This document shows, in pieces, positions 1-5,398 of a stretch of 9,733 nucleotides of DNA. This DNA comes from Streptomyces sp. NRRL B-1347 (lineage in GTDB: Bacteria; Actinomycetota; Actinomycetes; Streptomycetales; Streptomycetaceae): NCBI RefSeq assembly GCF_000720325.1, contig NZ_JOJM01000119.1, positions 1 through 9,733 of the forward strand, read 5' to 3'. Within the stretch, counting starts at the first letter, position 1. Every line of letters begins with the position of its first letter. Made by a program: the position numbers and the translations under genes. The notes under the pieces are model-generated. The model did not search any database, had not been told where the DNA came from, and saw nothing but the letters and a program-made list of their open reading frames with translations.

Positions 1-158
1 CCAAGATCAAACCAGGAGCCCTCTCAACGCCGGGACACCGGCAACCGCCAACCTGCAGCCCGGCACACCCACCAGCCCCACAGACCTAACCAGTTACACC
101 GTAGGAACGGCACCCGCCCCCGCGCCTCGTACGCCGGGCGCAGCGCCACGGGTCCCTT

Positions 159-188
159 CGTCCTAAGGCGCCGGGCCGTCCTAAGGCG
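159..188. repeat. Two direct copies of CGTCCTAAGGCG, 18 bases apart
   Basis: The 12-mer occurs at 159-170 and again at 177-188 without mismatch. Its core CCTAAGG is an odd palindrome around the central base. The spacing and the position about 100-125 bases before the kinase start suggest a tandem protein-binding site, possibly for the response regulator of this operon. That is inference. Confidence 0.6.
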
Positions 189-193
189 GGGGA

Positions 194-208
194 TCGAGGG
201 CCCCTCGA
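194..208. promoter_or_regulatory. 15-bp palindrome, candidate operator
   Basis: Arms TCGAGGG and CCCTCGA flank a single central C. It sits 6 bases after the second direct repeat and about 77 bases before the kinase ATG. It could be an operator for the operon or the base of a small hairpin. Confidence 0.45.
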
Positions 209-284
209 CCTAGTCCCAGCGCCCTAGCCCCCTGCCGCCACAGGTCGGATACGCGCTGTCACACCTCGCCGGTACGGTTGGCGC

Positions 285-1430
285 ATGAGTCAAGGTCCCC
301 GGTCCGGGCTGTACGCGGTGAGCTCGGCCCTGCTCGCCATGAGCAGCCAGCTGGAGGTGCGTGACGTCCTCAAGACGATCGTCGCCTCCGCCCGCGAGCT
401 GCTCTCCGCGGAGTACGCGGCCCTCGGCGTCCCCGACGATCACGGCGGCTTCGCCCAGTTCGTCGTCGACGGCGTCACCGACGAGCAGTGGAAGGCCATC
501 GGACCGCTCCCGCGCCAGCACGGCATCCTCGCCGCGATGCTCCAGAAGGCCGAGCCGGAGCGGCTCGCCGACGTCCGCGAGGACCCCCGCTTCGAAGGCT
601 GGCCATCCGCCCACCCGGACATGTCCGACTTCCTCGGCCTGCCCATCCGGTACGGCGACGAGACGCTCGGCGCGCTCTTCCTGGCGAACAAGAACTGCTC
701 CAAGCCCGCCGGCGGCTGCGGCTTCGACGAGGACGACGAGGAACTGCTCTCGATCCTCGCCCAGCACGCGGCCATCGCCCTCACCAACGCCCGCCTGTAC
801 GAGCGCAGCCGCGAGCTGACCATCGCCGAGGAGCGCTCCCGGCTCGCCCACGAACTGCACGACGCCGTCAGCCAGAAGCTGTTCTCGCTGCGCCTGACGG
901 CCCAGGCGGCCACCGCCCTGGTCGACCGGGACCCGGCCCGCGCCAAGGGCGAGCTCCAGCAGGTGGCCGCGCTCGCGGCCGAGGCGGCGGACGAGCTGCG
1001 CGCGGCGGTGGTGGAGCTGCGCCCCGCCGCCCTCGACGAGGACGGCCTGGTCGCCACCCTGCGCACCCACATCCAGGTCCTGGACCGCGCCCACTCGGCC
1101 ACGGTCACCTTCGGGAGCACCGGCGTGCGCGCCCTGCCCGCGGCCCAGGAGGAAGCCATGCTGCGCGTCTCCCAGGAGGCCCTGCACAACGCGCTGCGGC
1201 ACGCGGAGGCGGACCGCGTGAGCGTCACCCTGGAGCGGCACGGCACGGGCGCGGTGCTGCGCGTCACGGACGACGGCAAGGGATTCGACCCGCGCGCGAC
1301 GCGTCGCGCCGGGCGGCACTTGGGCCTGGTCTCCATGCGGGACCGGGCCGGCGGGGTCGGCGGACGGCTGACCGTGGCATCGGAGCCCGGCAAGGGCACC
1401 ACGATCGAGATGGAGGTTCCCGGTGGCTGA
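285..1430 (+). CDS. GAF-domain sensor histidine kinase, NarL family
   Basis: This is a 381-residue cytosolic histidine kinase that should autophosphorylate and pass phosphate to the response regulator encoded next. Residues about 20-172 form one GAF sensor domain. A HisKA_3 dimerisation domain follows, with HELHD at 189-193; the likely phospho-histidine is His192. The HATPase_c domain shows the N-box (SQEALHNALRHA, Asn302), the G1 box DDGKGFD (329-335) and a G2-like GLVSMRDRAGG stretch near 347-357. No membrane segment is visible, so the signal is probably internal. The GAF domain has two cysteines, Cys138 and Cys145, in a glycine-rich loop. The start is the first ATG. No ribosome-binding site is evident before it, and a TACGGT hexamer 6 bases upstream allows a leaderless transcript. 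The ligand is unknown. Family assignment is sure; the signal is not. Confidence 0.93.
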   Translation: MSQGPRSGLYAVSSALLAMSSQLEVRDVLKTIVASARELLSAEYAALGVPDDHGGFAQFVVDGVTDEQWKAIGPLPRQHGILAAMLQKAEPERLADVREDPRFEGWPSAHPDMSDFLGLPIRYGDETLGALFLANKNCSKPAGGCGFDEDDEELLSILAQHAAIALTNARLYERSRELTIAEERSRLAHELHDAVSQKLFSLRLTAQAATALVDRDPARAKGELQQVAALAAEAADELRAAVVELRPAALDEDGLVATLRTHIQVLDRAHSATVTFGSTGVRALPAAQEEAMLRVSQEALHNALRHAEADRVSVTLERHGTGAVLRVTDDGKGFDPRATRRAGRHLGLVSMRDRAGGVGGRLTVASEPGKGTTIEMEVPGG

Positions 1431-2097
1431 GAACGAAGGGGCGGTGCCCGCCCCGGTCACAGGGCGGATCCGGGTGCTCCTGGTCGACGACCACCAGGTG
1501 GTGCGCCGCGGCCTGCGGACGTTCCTGGAGATCCAGGACGACATCGAGGTCGTCGGCGAGGCGTCGGACGGCGCCGAGGGCGTCGCACGCGCCGAGGAGC
1601 TGAAGCCGGACGTCGTCCTGATGGACGTCAAGATGCCCGGCATGGACGGCGTGGACGCGCTGCGCAAGCTGCGCGAGCTGGCCAACCCCGCGCGCGTGCT
1701 CATCGTCACCAGCTTCACCGAGCAGCGCACCGTCGTGCCCGCCCTGCGCGCGGGCGCCGCCGGGTACGTCTACAAGGACGTGGACCCCGAGGCCCTCGCC
1801 GGAGCCATCCGCTCCGTGCACGCCGGGCACGTCCTGCTCCAGCCCGAGGTGGCGGGCGCCCTGCTGTCCCAGGAGGAGGCCAACCACTCCCAGGGCAGGG
1901 GCGGCTCCCTGACCGAGCGGGAGCGCGAGGTGCTCGGCCTGATCGCGGACGGCCGTTCGAACCGCGAGATCGCCCGCGCCCTCGTGCTCTCCGAGAAGAC
2001 CGTCAAGACGCACGTGTCGAACATCCTCATGAAGCTCGACCTCGCGGACCGCACCCAGGCCGCGCTCTGGGCCGTGCGCCACGGCGTGGCGGGCTGA
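1423..2097 (+). CDS. NarL/LuxR-type response regulator
   Basis: This 224-residue DNA-binding response regulator is the partner of the kinase just upstream. The receiver domain (about 16-132) has the acidic pair Asp22-Asp23, the phospho-acceptor Asp68 (VLMDVKMPG), the Thr96-Ser97 switch site and Lys118. A LuxR-type helix-turn-helix follows (about 162-222), beginning LTEREREVLGLIADG and containing the recognition segment SEKTVKTHVSNILMKL. The GTG start overlaps the end of the kinase gene by 8 bases and has GGAGG at 1412-1416 six bases before it, so the two genes are translationally coupled. A hairpin terminator follows. Its targets are not shown by the sequence; the repeats before the kinase gene and the neighbouring chaplin promoter are obvious candidates to test. 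Confidence 0.95.
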   Translation: MAENEGAVPAPVTGRIRVLLVDDHQVVRRGLRTFLEIQDDIEVVGEASDGAEGVARAEELKPDVVLMDVKMPGMDGVDALRKLRELANPARVLIVTSFTEQRTVVPALRAGAAGYVYKDVDPEALAGAIRSVHAGHVLLQPEVAGALLSQEEANHSQGRGGSLTEREREVLGLIADGRSNREIARALVLSEKTVKTHVSNILMKLDLADRTQAALWAVRHGVAG

Positions 2098-2108
2098 TGC
2101 CCCTTGGC

Positions 2109-2136
2109 GCGCCGGGGCGGTGAGCGCCCCGGGCGC
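2109..2136 (+). terminator. Hairpin terminator after the two-component operon
   Basis: An 8-bp stem CCGGGGCG/CGCCCCGG (2112-2119 and 2125-2132) encloses the loop GTGAG. Three more pairs form below a one-base bulge. There is no U-tract, which is usual for Streptomyces terminators. Confidence 0.65.
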
Positions 2137-2165
2137 ACACCGGGGGCGGTCAGTACGGACCGTCG

Positions 2166-2193
2166 CGTTCCGGGCTGAGATTCATACCGTCGT
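2166..2193 (+). promoter_or_regulatory. Candidate sigma-BldN-type promoter for the first chaplin gene
   Basis: CGTTCC (2166-2171) is followed after exactly 16 bases by CGTCGT (2188-2193). The published sigma-BldN consensus, as I recall it, is CGTAAC-N16-CGTTGA, so each hexamer matches at 4 of 6 positions with ideal spacing. Chaplin genes are established sigma-BldN targets. The predicted start near 2200 would give a leader of about 95 bases. Confidence 0.45.
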
Positions 2194-2249
2194 GTGGATG
2201 TCCCCCGGATGGCGCATCCCCCGCGGTGCGCGGCCGTTCTCCAGTGCGT

Positions 2250-2271
2250 GCTGCGGCGCTTCAGCCGCAGC
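2250..2271 (+). promoter_or_regulatory. Hairpin in the first chaplin mRNA leader
   Basis: Arms GCTGCGGC and GCCGCAGC (8 bp) enclose the 6-base loop GCTTCA. The hairpin ends 7 bases before the AGGAGGG ribosome-binding site at 2279-2285, so it could affect translation or mRNA stability. Its role is not shown. Confidence 0.5.
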
Positions 2272-2293
2272 TTCCGCTAGGAGGGTTTCAGCA

Positions 2294-2539
2294 GTGAAGA
2301 ACGTGAAGAAGGCCGCGGCCATCACGATGATGGCGGGTGGCCTGCTGGTCGCCGGTGCCGGTATGGCTTCCGCCCACGGCGGCGCCGACGCCAACGGCAA
2401 CGCCAAGAACTCCCCGGGCGTCGTCTCCGGCAACCAGATCCAGGCCCCGGTGCACGTCCCGGTCAACGCCTGCGGCAACAGCGTCAGCGTCGTCGGCATC
2501 CTGAACCCCACCTTCGGGAACGTCTGCGAGAACGTCTGA
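2294..2539 (+). CDS. Short chaplin with two cysteines
   Basis: Chaplins are small secreted amyloid-forming proteins that coat Streptomyces aerial hyphae and spores and lower surface tension. This one has 81 residues. A signal peptide (basic KNVKK, hydrophobic core, cut after ASA at about 27/28) leaves a mature protein of about 54 residues made almost wholly of one chaplin domain. The domain shows the motifs NSPGVVSGN, QAPVHVPVN, CGNS and GILNPTFGN, with Cys60 and Cys78 placed for the usual intramolecular disulfide. No sorting signal is present, so it is a short chaplin of the ChpD-H type. The GTG start is chosen because AGGAGGG (2279-2285) lies 8 bases before it and the signal peptide begins there. 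Which short chaplin it corresponds to cannot be settled by eye. Confidence 0.93.
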   Translation: MKNVKKAAAITMMAGGLLVAGAGMASAHGGADANGNAKNSPGVVSGNQIQAPVHVPVNACGNSVSVVGILNPTFGNVCENV

Positions 2540-2544
2540 CCGCC

Positions 2545-2578
2545 CGCGCGCGGCCCACCCCCCCCCAGGCCGCGCGCG
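2545..2578 (+). terminator. Hairpin after the first chaplin gene
   Basis: Perfect 11-bp arms CGCGCGCGGCC and GGCCGCGCGCG (2545-2555 and 2568-2578) enclose a C-rich 12-base loop. It begins 5 bases after the stop codon, as expected for a terminator or attenuator. There is no U-tract. Confidence 0.65.
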
Positions 2579-2595
2579 TCGCGTCGCCCAGCACA

Positions 2596-2617
2596 GCCCC
2601 GGCCCCAGGGCCGGGGC
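2596..2617 (+). promoter_or_regulatory. Second hairpin, in front of the cysteine-free chaplin gene
   Basis: Arms GCCCCGGCCC and GGGCCGGGGC flank CA, so the real loop would open a few pairs. It lies 20 bases before the ribosome-binding site at 2638-2645. It may be a second terminator element or a structured leader for the next gene. Confidence 0.45.
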
Positions 2618-2652
2618 CCCCGCCCACCAGCGCCACCAGAAGGAACACACCC

Positions 2653-2895
2653 ATGAGCATCGCCAAGAAGGCCGCCCTGGCCGTAGCCGTCGCCGGTCTC
2701 GCCGCGGGCGCCTCCGCCGGAGCCGCCTCCGCCACCGACGCCCACGCCGACGGCAACGCCAAGAACTCCCCGGGCGTCGGCTCCGGCAACCTCGTGCAGG
2801 CCCCGGTCCACATCCCGGTGAACGCCACCGGCAACAGCGCGAATGTGGTCGGCATCCTGAACCCCGCGTTCGGCAACCAGTCGGCGAACCACTGA
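2653..2895 (+). CDS. chpE: Cysteine-free short chaplin, ChpE-like
   Basis: This 80-residue secreted chaplin has a signal peptide (residues 1-27, cut after ASA) and a single chaplin domain with NSPGVGSGN, QAPVHIPVN, TGNS and GILNPAFGN. The two cysteines of ordinary chaplins are replaced by Thr59 and Ser77. In S. coelicolor the cysteine-free member is ChpE, and the C-terminal NH also resembles my memory of ChpE, hence the symbol. The ATG has AGAAGGAA (2638-2645) 7 bases upstream. Over 48 aligned mature residues I count 35 identities with the chaplin upstream, and the two genes share an unbroken 30-base tract (2394-2423 and 2750-2779), which suggests tandem duplication or gene conversion. No separate promoter is evident in the 113-base gap, so it may depend on read-through from the first chaplin gene. 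Confidence 0.9.
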   Translation: MSIAKKAALAVAVAGLAAGASAGAASATDAHADGNAKNSPGVGSGNLVQAPVHIPVNATGNSANVVGILNPAFGNQSANH

Positions 2896-2916
2896 CGCGC
2901 GACACCCACGGGCACT

Positions 2917-2947
2917 GGACCCCGCGGACCACAGGTCCGCGGGGTCC
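2917..2947 (+). terminator. Strong hairpin terminator after chpE
   Basis: Perfect 14-bp arms GGACCCCGCGGACC and GGTCCGCGGGGTCC enclose the loop ACA. It lies 21 bases after the stop codon and closes the chaplin transcription unit. The symmetry means it could also act on read-through from the leftward gene to its right. Confidence 0.8.
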
Positions 2948-2976
2948 CGCGCGTCCGCCCCCCTGACGCCCCGGAA

Positions 2977-3024
2977 GGCACCCTCACAGGCGCCCCGGTA
3001 GGCAGCCCCACAGGCGCCCCGGCA
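2977..3024. repeat. Tandem pair of 24-bp repeats
   Basis: Two adjacent 24-base units (2977-3000 and 3001-3024) match at 21 of 24 positions and share the unbroken stretch CACAGGCGCCCCGG. The repeat lies between the chaplin terminator and the end of the leftward gene. It is probably a local slippage product. Confidence 0.6.
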
Positions 3025-3049
3025 GCGGCGGGCCAGCGGGCGGGCCGGA

Positions 3050-3859
3050 CTACCCCCGCCCGCCCTCAAGCACCTCGACGTACGAGTTGTACGCGGCGAC
3101 CTGCGCCCGCCGGGCCGTCCGCTCCACCGGCTGAAGCGCCGCGGCCCGCGCGGCCATCTCCGACGCGCTCACGGCCCCGCCGTGCCCGTGGTCGTAGGCC
3201 ATCGACACCAGCAGGCCCACGCGCTGCGCCAGCTCCAACACCCGCACCGCGCGCGGCGGATACCCCGGCGCGAGCAGCTCGCGCCCCCGGTCCGCCCGCG
3301 CCCGATAGGCGTCGAGCGCCGCCTCGGCGAGCGGCCCCGAAGCTGCCACGTCGAGCCGGGAGAGAACCCGCGTGGCCTCCCGCATCGCCTCCGCGAGCTC
3401 CCGCTCCGCCTCGCCGAGCGACGGCACGTCGGCGGGCGGCGCCTCCCGCACCGGCAGGCAGTGCCACACGACCTCCACGTGGACGTCCTCGGCGGCCGCC
3501 GCGTTCTCGGGGCCCGCCTCGTACACCTCCGGCACGAGACCGTACGGCGCGCCGGACGCGACGACGGCCTCCTCGGCCTCAAGGGCCCGCTCGTTGAAGG
3601 CGGGCGGCCCGCTCAGCCCGAGCGGATGGCCCGGCACCGGCAGCGCCACCCGGAGGCCGGTCACCCCGAGCCCCCGCAGCCGTCCGAGCGCGAGCGTCAG
3701 ACCGACGGGCGCCGGCTCCCCCGGCAGCCCCTCGACCCGGTGCACCGCGTCGTCGTCCACGATCGCGTGCACCGCGTCATCCGGCGAAACAAGTCCGGCC
3801 AAAAGGGCATTTCCCCATGCGGCCAAGCGTCCTGAGCGTGGTTCCGAGAGCATGCACAC
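3050..3859 (-). CDS. Conserved-looking hypothetical protein, function unknown
   Basis: I do not recognise a named domain in this 269-residue protein. It has no signal peptide or membrane segment. The N-terminal half is mixed and rich in G, V and L, with acidic stretches (VDDDAVH about 34-40) and an HxEVVWHCLP segment near 127-136. The C-terminal half is alanine- and arginine-rich and probably helical (about 148-265), with AYDHGHGG near 221-228. Codon use is typical for the window, which supports a real gene. The start is uncertain: GTG at 3859 or ATG two codons later at 3853, neither with a good ribosome-binding site. It diverges from the ABC ATPase gene, and the 123-base gap (to 3983) must hold promoters for both. 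A link in function is possible but unproven. Confidence 0.78.
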   Translation of the reverse strand: MCMLSEPRSGRLAAWGNALLAGLVSPDDAVHAIVDDDAVHRVEGLPGEPAPVGLTLALGRLRGLGVTGLRVALPVPGHPLGLSGPPAFNERALEAEEAVVASGAPYGLVPEVYEAGPENAAAAEDVHVEVVWHCLPVREAPPADVPSLGEAERELAEAMREATRVLSRLDVAASGPLAEAALDAYRARADRGRELLAPGYPPRAVRVLELAQRVGLLVSMAYDHGHGGAVSASEMAARAAALQPVERTARRAQVAAYNSYVEVLEGGRG

Positions 3860-3882
3860 AGCCTAAGGACCAGCCTCAGCAC

Positions 3883-3909
3883 GGGAACGCTCGGCCAGTG
3901 GCGTAGGTT
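3883..3909 (+). promoter_or_regulatory. Candidate ECF (sigma-R-like) promoter for the ABC ATPase gene
   Basis: GGGAAC (3883-3888) is followed by exactly 18 bases and then GTT (3907-3909, in GTTTTAT). The sigma-R consensus of S. coelicolor is GGGAAT-N18-GTT, so only the last base of the -35 element differs. The predicted RNA start is about 65 bases before the ATG. Confidence 0.5.
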
Positions 3910-3982
3910 TTATCCGGGGGCTGCGTCCACAGAGTCCACTGACGCCGCGACAGCCGAGACTGCAATGGGAGAGACCGCGCTC

Positions 3983-4774
3983 ATGAGCGAAGTACTGGAG
4001 CTTAAGGACGTATCCGTGGTCCGCGAGGGCCGGGCTCTGGTGGACCAGGTCTCCTGGTCGGTCAAGGAGGGGGAGCGCTGGGTCATCCTCGGCCCGAACG
4101 GGGCGGGCAAGACCACCCTCCTCAACGTGGCGTCCAGCTACCTCTTCCCGAGCAAGGGCACCGCCACCGTCCTCGGCGAACAGCTCGGCAAGGTCGACGT
4201 GTTCGAGCTGCGCCCGCGCATCGGCATGGCGGGCATGGCCATGGCCGACAAGCTGCCGAAGGGCCAGACCGTCCTGCAGACCGTCCTCACCGCCGCGTAC
4301 GGCATGACGGCGGGCTGGCAGGAGGACTACGAGGACATCGACGAGCAGCGCGCCCGCGCCTTCCTCGACCGCCTCGGCATGAGCGACTACCTGGACCGGA
4401 AGTTCGGCACCCTCTCGGAGGGCGAGCGCAAGCGCACCCTGATCGCCCGCGCCCTGATGACCGACCCCGAGCTGCTGCTCCTCGACGAGCCCGCCGCCGG
4501 TCTCGACCTCGGCGGCCGCGAGGACCTCGTGCGCCGCCTCGGCCGGCTCGCCCGCGACCCCATCGCCCCCTCGATGATCATGGTCACGCATCACGTCGAG
4601 GAGATCGCCCCGGGCTTCACACACGTCCTGATGATCCGCCAGGGCAAGGTCCTCGCCGCGGGCCCGCTGGAGCTCGAACTGACCTCGCGCAACCTCTCCC
4701 TCTGCTTCGGCCTGCCGCTGGTCGTCGAGCAGCGGGGCGACCGCTGGACCGCGCAGGGCCTGCCGCTCGGCTGA
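3983..4774 (+). CDS. ABC-type ATP-binding protein without an adjacent permease
   Basis: This 263-residue ATPase has Walker A GPNGAGKT (37-44), the signature as LSEGE (144-148) instead of LSGGQ, Walker B LLLLDE (164-169) with catalytic Glu169, a D-loop GLD (173-175) and the H-loop His203 (VTHH). Where the Q-loop glutamine is expected (after RIG, about 80-86) there is GMAGMA, with no glutamine. The sequence resembles ModF/COG1119-type single ATPases. I chose the second in-frame ATG because GGAGAG (3968-3973) lies 9 bases before it and LELKDVSV follows at once; an ATG 18 bases upstream has no such site. No permease or binding-protein gene is in the window, so the substrate is unknown. The NfeD gene starts 48 bases downstream. 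A role outside transport is possible. Confidence 0.92.
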   Translation: MSEVLELKDVSVVREGRALVDQVSWSVKEGERWVILGPNGAGKTTLLNVASSYLFPSKGTATVLGEQLGKVDVFELRPRIGMAGMAMADKLPKGQTVLQTVLTAAYGMTAGWQEDYEDIDEQRARAFLDRLGMSDYLDRKFGTLSEGERKRTLIARALMTDPELLLLDEPAAGLDLGGREDLVRRLGRLARDPIAPSMIMVTHHVEEIAPGFTHVLMIRQGKVLAAGPLELELTSRNLSLCFGLPLVVEQRGDRWTAQGLPLG

Positions 4775-4810
4775 CCCGGCACGCCCTGTCCGTAACGGGA
4801 GTCGCGGCCC

Positions 4811-4822
4811 TACCATGATTAT
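4811..4822 (+). promoter_or_regulatory. Candidate -10 box for a leaderless NfeD transcript
   Basis: TACCAT (4811-4816) lies 6 bases before the GTG start, so RNA could begin at the start codon. No Shine-Dalgarno sequence is placed before this GTG; the nearest purine run, ACGGGAG, is about 20 bases away. The -35 (TGTCCG, 18 bases upstream) is poor. An alternative reading is CGTAAC (4791-4796) with CCATGA after 16 bases, a partial sigma-BldN match. Confidence 0.35.
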
Positions 4823-5251
4823 GTGGACATCGACGCATGGGTGTGGTGGCTGATCGGCGCGGTCGGCCTGGGAATCCCGCTGGTAATGACCGCGATGCCG
4901 GAGTTCGGCATGCTCGCCGTCGGCGCGGTGGCCGCCGCGGCGACCGCGGCCGTCGGGGGCGGAGCCGTGGCGCAGACAATCGTCTTCGTCGCCGTCTCCG
5001 TCGCCCTGATCGCGGTCGTACGGCCGATCGCGGCCCGGCACCGCTCCCAGCGGCCCGAACTGGCCAGTGGCATCGACGCCTTGAAGGGCAGATCCGCGGT
5101 CGTCCTGGAGCGGGTGGACGCCTCCGGCGGACGCATCAAGCTCGCCGGTGACGTCTGGTCGGCGCGCTCGCTCGACACCGAGCAGACCTTCGAGGTCGGC
5201 CAGCAGGTGGACGTCGTCGAGATCGACGGAGCGACCGCCGTCGTGATGTGA
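4823..5251 (+). CDS. NfeD-like membrane protein
   Basis: This 142-residue protein is a short NfeD family member. Three hydrophobic segments (about 6-24, 28-46 and 51-68) are followed by basic residues RPIAARHR and a C-terminal OB-fold domain (about 85-142) with LKGRSAVVLERVDASGG, the GDVWSARS segment and VGQQVDVVEIDG. In the family the OB domain faces the cytosol or membrane surface and works with SPFH/stomatin proteins, and the next gene encodes exactly such a protein. The pair is thought to organise membrane microdomains or answer envelope stress. The GTG start is inferred from where the first membrane segment begins; there is no usual ribosome-binding site. The serine-protease domain of long NfeD proteins is absent. 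Confidence 0.88.
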   Translation: MDIDAWVWWLIGAVGLGIPLVMTAMPEFGMLAVGAVAAAATAAVGGGAVAQTIVFVAVSVALIAVVRPIAARHRSQRPELASGIDALKGRSAVVLERVDASGGRIKLAGDVWSARSLDTEQTFEVGQQVDVVEIDGATAVVM

Positions 5252-5283
5252 CGGCGCGAAGCCGTCCGTCAGGCCTTCAGGTG

Positions 5284-5325
5284 ACGCCGCCGGGTGATCG
5301 GAACCCCCTACGGGGCAGGCGGCGT
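5284..5325 (+). promoter_or_regulatory. Hairpin in the nfeD-SPFH gap
   Basis: Outer arms ACGCCGCC and GGCGGCGT (8 bp) enclose a nested CCCC/GGGG hairpin (5305-5308 and 5312-5315). It may terminate or attenuate the NfeD transcript. The rest of the 147-base gap holds no gene. Confidence 0.45.
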
Positions 5326-5326
5326 T
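5300..5326 (+). promoter_or_regulatory. Possible ECF-type promoter for the SPFH gene
   Basis: GGAAC (5300-5304) is followed after 18 bases by CGTT (5323-5326). The elements look like an ECF promoter, but the spacing is one or two bases long for the usual consensus and the site overlaps the hairpin. It is a weak call. Confidence 0.25.
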
Positions 5327-5398
5327 CTGAGAGACTCGCAGCGAGATCGCCAAGATCTTCCGGAACCGCCGAAGCACGAAGGGTAGTGGGGAACCACG

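Larger units (their letters stand above)
1..284. other. Non-coding region upstream of the two-component operon
   Basis: I see no gene on either strand that I can support. The left part is C-rich and featureless. The right part (159-208) holds two copies of CGTCCTAAGGCG and a 15-bp palindrome, listed separately. A TANNNT-type -10 (TACGGT, 273-278) lies 6 bases before the kinase ATG, and no Shine-Dalgarno sequence is visible there, so the kinase mRNA may be leaderless. No good -35 box is visible at 17-18 bases. Confidence 0.6.

Noticed and set aside
210..1730. 506-residue open frame opposite the kinase and regulator genes
   Set aside because: It is a high-GC shadow: low-complexity R/G/A-rich translation with no family motifs, antisense to two genes with clear domains.
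2120..2293. N-terminal extension of the first chaplin
   Set aside because: The signal peptide and a strong ribosome-binding site place the start at 2294; the extension overlaps the terminator and promoter region.
2977..3024. CRISPR-like repeat
   Set aside because: There are only two adjacent 24-bp units with no spacer and no cas genes.
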